Below are positions 30,920-33,929 of a stretch of 33,929 nucleotides of DNA, piece after piece. A program made the position numbers and the translations under genes. The stretch is taken from assembly GCF_005889745.1 (NCBI RefSeq), contig NZ_VCKZ01000038.1:1-33929 (forward strand). Direction: 5' to 3'. The stretch is from Actinomadura geliboluensis (lineage in GTDB: Bacteria; Actinomycetota; Actinomycetes; Streptosporangiales; Streptosporangiaceae). The notes beneath the pieces were generated by a model. That model did not search any database. It worked only from the letters and a program-made list of their open reading frames with translations, and was not told where the DNA came from. Each line of letters starts with the position of its first letter. Within the stretch, counting starts at the first letter, position 1.

Positions 30920-33868
30920 TCACAGCCCTTCGCGGTGGGCGACGGCGGCGGCCTGGGTGCGGCTCGTGACGTCCAGCTTCGCGAGGATGTTGGAGACGTG
31001 CACGCTCGCGGTCTTCGGCGAGATGAACAGCGCCGCCGCGATCTCCCGGTTGTTGCGGCCCTCGGCGACGAGCTTCAGCACCTCGCGCTCGCGGGCGGTG
31101 AGGGCCGCCAGCGGCCCGGACGCCGCGGCCGCCGCCGGGCGGCCCGGGTCCAGCCGGGCGCGGGCGCCGAGGTCGCGCAGCGCCGCGAGCAGCGGCCGCG
31201 CCTCCAGGCGCTCGGCGGTCGCGACGGCCTTGCGCCACTGCGCGGCGGCGGCCTCCCGGTCGCCGTTCTCGGCCAGCGCCTCCGCCAGCCGCCAGCGGGA
31301 CCGCGCCACCTCGTAGACGAAGCCGCCGTCGGGGTCGCCGTAGGTGAACAGGTCGGCGGACTCGCGCCACAGCGCGGCGTCGTGGACGCCGTCCACGCGG
31401 CGGCGCTCGGCCTCGGCGCGCGCCACCCACGCCCGGCCCTCGAACCCGAGCCAGTGCCGGCGCTCGCCCTCCTCGGTGAACTCGGCGGCCCGCCGCGCCC
31501 GCCGCAGCAGCTCGTCGCCGGCCTCCGCCGCCCGCCGGACGGCCGCGGCGTCGCCGGCGGCGCGGGCCCGCGCCGCCAGCTCGGCGTGGGCCCACAGCCC
31601 CGTCGCGGCGATGCGGATGAACGGCGCGCCGGCGCCGTAGAGCGTGGGCGAGATGGCGTCGACATGGGCGAGGACGGCCTGCGGGTCGTCCCGCCACAGG
31701 GCGTGCTCGGCGGCGAGGCCGCGCCCGATGTAGTTGGCGAGCTGGTCCTCGTGCCACAGTGGAGCGATCCAGCGCAGCCGCTCGTCGACGACCGGCAGCC
31801 CCTGCGCGACCTCGATGAACAGCGCGTACGCCGAGACCTGCGCCTCGTGCGGCCGGACGACCTGGAGCGGGAAGCCGGCCGCGATCCGGCCCGCCTCCGC
31901 CCAGTCCCCGGTCGTGTAGCGGACGAGGTACCGCAGGGTCCGCAGGGCGCTGCCGAACATGCTCCACTCGACGCCGCTGTCCAGCACGACCCGGACGCCC
32001 TCGTCGGTCGCCGCCGCGGCGCCCGCGAGGTCGCCGCGGTCGAACTTCGTCCGGGCGTACTGGAACCGGGCGCGCAGCGCCGCCTGCGGGCTGTCCCCGG
32101 CGGTGTCGGCGAGGTCGCGGGCCCGCGCGAACAGCTCGGCGACGCCGCTGTCGGCCTCGCGCGACTCCCGGTAGAGACCGAGCGTGACCAGCAGCGCGGC
32201 CTCGGCGCCGGGCGTGCCGGCCTCGCGCGCGTACGCGGCGGCCTTCTCCGCCAGCTCGGGCATCTCGCCGTCCGGGTCCAGGTAGAGCAGCGTCCGGGCG
32301 TAGGTGGCGAGGGCCCAGGCGCGATCGGTGCTCGGCGGGTCGGGGGGCAGCATCCGCACCGCCTCCCGCGCCATCGCCCGCCCCTCCGCCAGCTCGTCGA
32401 GGTCGACCATGTACCCCGCGAGGTGCTCGCGGATCACCGAGCCGAGGGCGGGGTCGGCCGGGTCGGCGGCGTCCAGGAGCCGGCGCAGCCGGTTCGCCGC
32501 CCGCCGCACCTCGCCGGCCCGCGCGGACGCCTGCGCCGCGACCAGCGACAGCCGGACCCGGTCGGTGCCGGCGGCCTCCGCCGGGCCGGGCACGGCCTCC
32601 CACAGCTCCAGCGCCCGCTCGTAGTGCTCGAACGCCTCGGCGGGCGCGCCGAGCCGGTCGGCCTCCCGGCCCGCCCGGACCGACGCGGCGAACGCGGCCG
32701 GCAGGTCGTGCGCGGCGAGGCTGTGGTGGGCCAGCTCCGCCGCCGAGCCGCGCGTCCCGTCCGGGAGGCCGGCGAGGAGGCGGGCGAAGTCGGCGTGCAG
32801 CCGGGTCCGCTCGCCCGGCAGCAGGTCGGCGTAGACGGCCTCGCGCAGCAGCGCGTGCCGGAACGTGTACCCCGTCCCGGACGGGACGAGCAGCTGGTGG
32901 GACACGACCTCGCGCAGCGCCTCGCCGGCCGCCGCCTCGTCCAGCCCGGACACCCGCCGCACCAGCTCGTCGTCGACCCGCCGGCCCGCCACCGCCGCGA
33001 CCCGCACGACCCGCTGCCCGGCCTCCGACAGCCGCTCCACCCGCGACAGCAGCAGGTCGGCGAGGCCGGACGGCAGCTCCGCCGCCGCGTTCCGCAGGTC
33101 GGACCCGGCCGAGTACAGCTCGCCCGCGTAGAACGGGTTGCCCTCCGAGCGCCGGTGGACCCGGTCCACGACCTCGGCGGCCACCGGCGCGGACCCGCGC
33201 GACAGCTCCGCGAGGTAGTCGGCGGTCTCGCCCGGCCCGAACGGCGGCACCTCGATGCCGGTCACGTTCGGCAGCCGCAGCAGCTCCGCCACCACCGGCC
33301 GCAGCGGATGCCGCCGGTGCAGGTCGTCCGACCGGTAGGTGCCGACGAGGCAGACCCGCTCGCGCTGCAGGACGCGGCTGAGGAACGTCAGCAGGTGCCG
33401 GGTGGACCGGTCGGCCCAGTGCAGGTCTTCGAGGACGAGCAGGACGGGCCGGTCCCGCCCCAGCTCGCCGAGCAGCCCGAGCACCGCCCCGAACAGCCGC
33501 TGCTGGCCGAGCTCCGACACGGCGCCGGGGTCGCCGTCGCCGTCCGGCATCAGGCTCCGCAGCACCGGCCGGGCGTCGAGCGCCGCGCGGACCTGCTCGG
33601 ACTCCGCGGTGCCCGGCTGCGCGGCCGTCCACAGCGCGTCCGCGAGCGGCAGGTACGGCATGCTCTCGCCCAGCTCGGCGCACTGCCCGAGGAGCACGGT
33701 GCAGCCGTCGGCCCGCGCCGACCGGACCAGTGCCGACACCAGGTGCGTCTTGCCCACGCCCGCGTCGCCGCTGACCAGCACCACGCCGGCGCTGCCCGCG
33801 GCCGCCCGCGCCAGCGCGGCGGTCAGCTCCGCGAGCTCCGCCGCCCGGCCGATCAGCACCCCGTTCAT
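30920..33868 (-). CDS. Large ATP-binding LuxR-family regulator (LAL)
   Basis: The 982-residue protein has an N-terminal AAA-type ATPase with Walker A GDAGVGKT (34-41), LLVLEDLHWAD as Walker B, and CLVGTYRSDDL. A long central alpha-helical, TPR-like region follows, then a C-terminal LuxR helix-turn-helix (about 919-982) with LTAREREVLKLVAEGRNN and SPKTASVHVSNILAKL. Proteins of this type (MalT, and many actinomycete cluster regulators) are inducer- and ATP-dependent activators. The ATG at 33868 fits the start of the ATPase domain; a GTG at 33901 is in frame. Its target cannot be told: it is monocistronic, and the nearest gene downstream is the nitroreductase-hemerythrin fusion. Confidence 0.93.
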   Translation of the reverse strand: MNGVLIGRAAELAELTAALARAAAGSAGVVLVSGDAGVGKTHLVSALVRSARADGCTVLLGQCAELGESMPYLPLADALWTAAQPGTAESEQVRAALDARPVLRSLMPDGDGDPGAVSELGQQRLFGAVLGLLGELGRDRPVLLVLEDLHWADRSTRHLLTFLSRVLQRERVCLVGTYRSDDLHRRHPLRPVVAELLRLPNVTGIEVPPFGPGETADYLAELSRGSAPVAAEVVDRVHRRSEGNPFYAGELYSAGSDLRNAAAELPSGLADLLLSRVERLSEAGQRVVRVAAVAGRRVDDELVRRVSGLDEAAAGEALREVVSHQLLVPSGTGYTFRHALLREAVYADLLPGERTRLHADFARLLAGLPDGTRGSAAELAHHSLAAHDLPAAFAASVRAGREADRLGAPAEAFEHYERALELWEAVPGPAEAAGTDRVRLSLVAAQASARAGEVRRAANRLRRLLDAADPADPALGSVIREHLAGYMVDLDELAEGRAMAREAVRMLPPDPPSTDRAWALATYARTLLYLDPDGEMPELAEKAAAYAREAGTPGAEAALLVTLGLYRESREADSGVAELFARARDLADTAGDSPQAALRARFQYARTKFDRGDLAGAAAATDEGVRVVLDSGVEWSMFGSALRTLRYLVRYTTGDWAEAGRIAAGFPLQVVRPHEAQVSAYALFIEVAQGLPVVDERLRWIAPLWHEDQLANYIGRGLAAEHALWRDDPQAVLAHVDAISPTLYGAGAPFIRIAATGLWAHAELAARARAAGDAAAVRRAAEAGDELLRRARRAAEFTEEGERRHWLGFEGRAWVARAEAERRRVDGVHDAALWRESADLFTYGDPDGGFVYEVARSRWRLAEALAENGDREAAAAQWRKAVATAERLEARPLLAALRDLGARARLDPGRPAAAAASGPLAALTAREREVLKLVAEGRNNREIAAALFISPKTASVHVSNILAKLDVTSRTQAAAVAHREGL

Positions 33869-33929
33869 GCCGTCGAGTATTCCAGCGGTCCGGACGTGCA
33901 CGGGCCCCGGTTCCGGGGAGGGACACCGG

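Noticed and set aside
1-33929. Search for tRNA, rRNA, CRISPR repeats, transposases, integrases and attachment sites
   Set aside because: None was recognised by eye; a short ncRNA or a riboswitch could still be missed without a covariance search.

Overview
The window is very GC-rich, uses GTG starts freely, and packs genes into 4-nt start/stop overlaps. It carries a Tat-lipoprotein sugar-binding protein, an MbtH protein, a streptogrisin-type protease, an F420-type nitroreductase domain and a SapB/AmfS-type lanthipeptide locus. Together these point to a filamentous, aerial-hypha-forming actinomycete (Streptomyces, Actinomadura or similar). The genus is inference; no rRNA or tRNA gene is present to fix it.

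Layout. (a) 1-1733, + strand: MbtH-like protein, GNAT acetyltransferase and type II thioesterase, coupled by overlaps; this looks like the accessory end of a nonribosomal peptide cluster whose synthetases lie outside the window. (b) 1824-4195: a secreted S1 protease (-) and a Mce/MlaF-type ABC ATPase (+). (c) 4192-13737, - strand: an operon for import and intracellular hydrolysis of a rhamnose-containing glycoside: GH78 rhamnosidase, Tat lipoprotein binding protein, two permeases and a GH106-like hydrolase. A TTGACA-N17-TACGCT promoter precedes it, with an operator-like site at the start of transcription. (d) 13967-20685: FGGY kinase, D-2-hydroxyacid dehydrogenase and DeoR regulator (-), divergent from a second FGGY kinase, a histidine phosphatase and an ornithine-cyclodeaminase-family protein (+). 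TTGTTA half-sites recur at the control regions of (c) and (d), suggesting one DeoR-controlled regulon. No isomerase or aldolase is present, so the sugar and its pathway are open.

(e) 20686-27665: a class III lanthipeptide locus of the ram/amf type: LuxR-type regulator (+), then on the - strand the three-domain synthetase LanKC, a 35-residue precursor peptide hidden between genes, and two exporter half-transporters. The precursor has a strikingly short leader, one canonical S-x2-S-x3-C motif and one S-x2-S-x2-C variant. The two exporter ATPase domains have decayed in complementary ways, so only one composite ATP site should work. A 16-bp-class hairpin separates precursor from exporter genes.

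(f) 27827-29742, + strand: SDR dehydrogenase and DapB-like oxidoreductase behind a promoter with a perfect match to the KstR-type operator TnnAACnnGTTnnA, suggesting lipid or steroid catabolism. (g) 29764-33868, - strand: a deazaflavin-dependent nitroreductase fused to a hemerythrin domain, and a large ATP-binding LuxR (LAL) regulator near the window end. No tRNA, rRNA, CRISPR array, insertion sequence or prophage gene was recognised.
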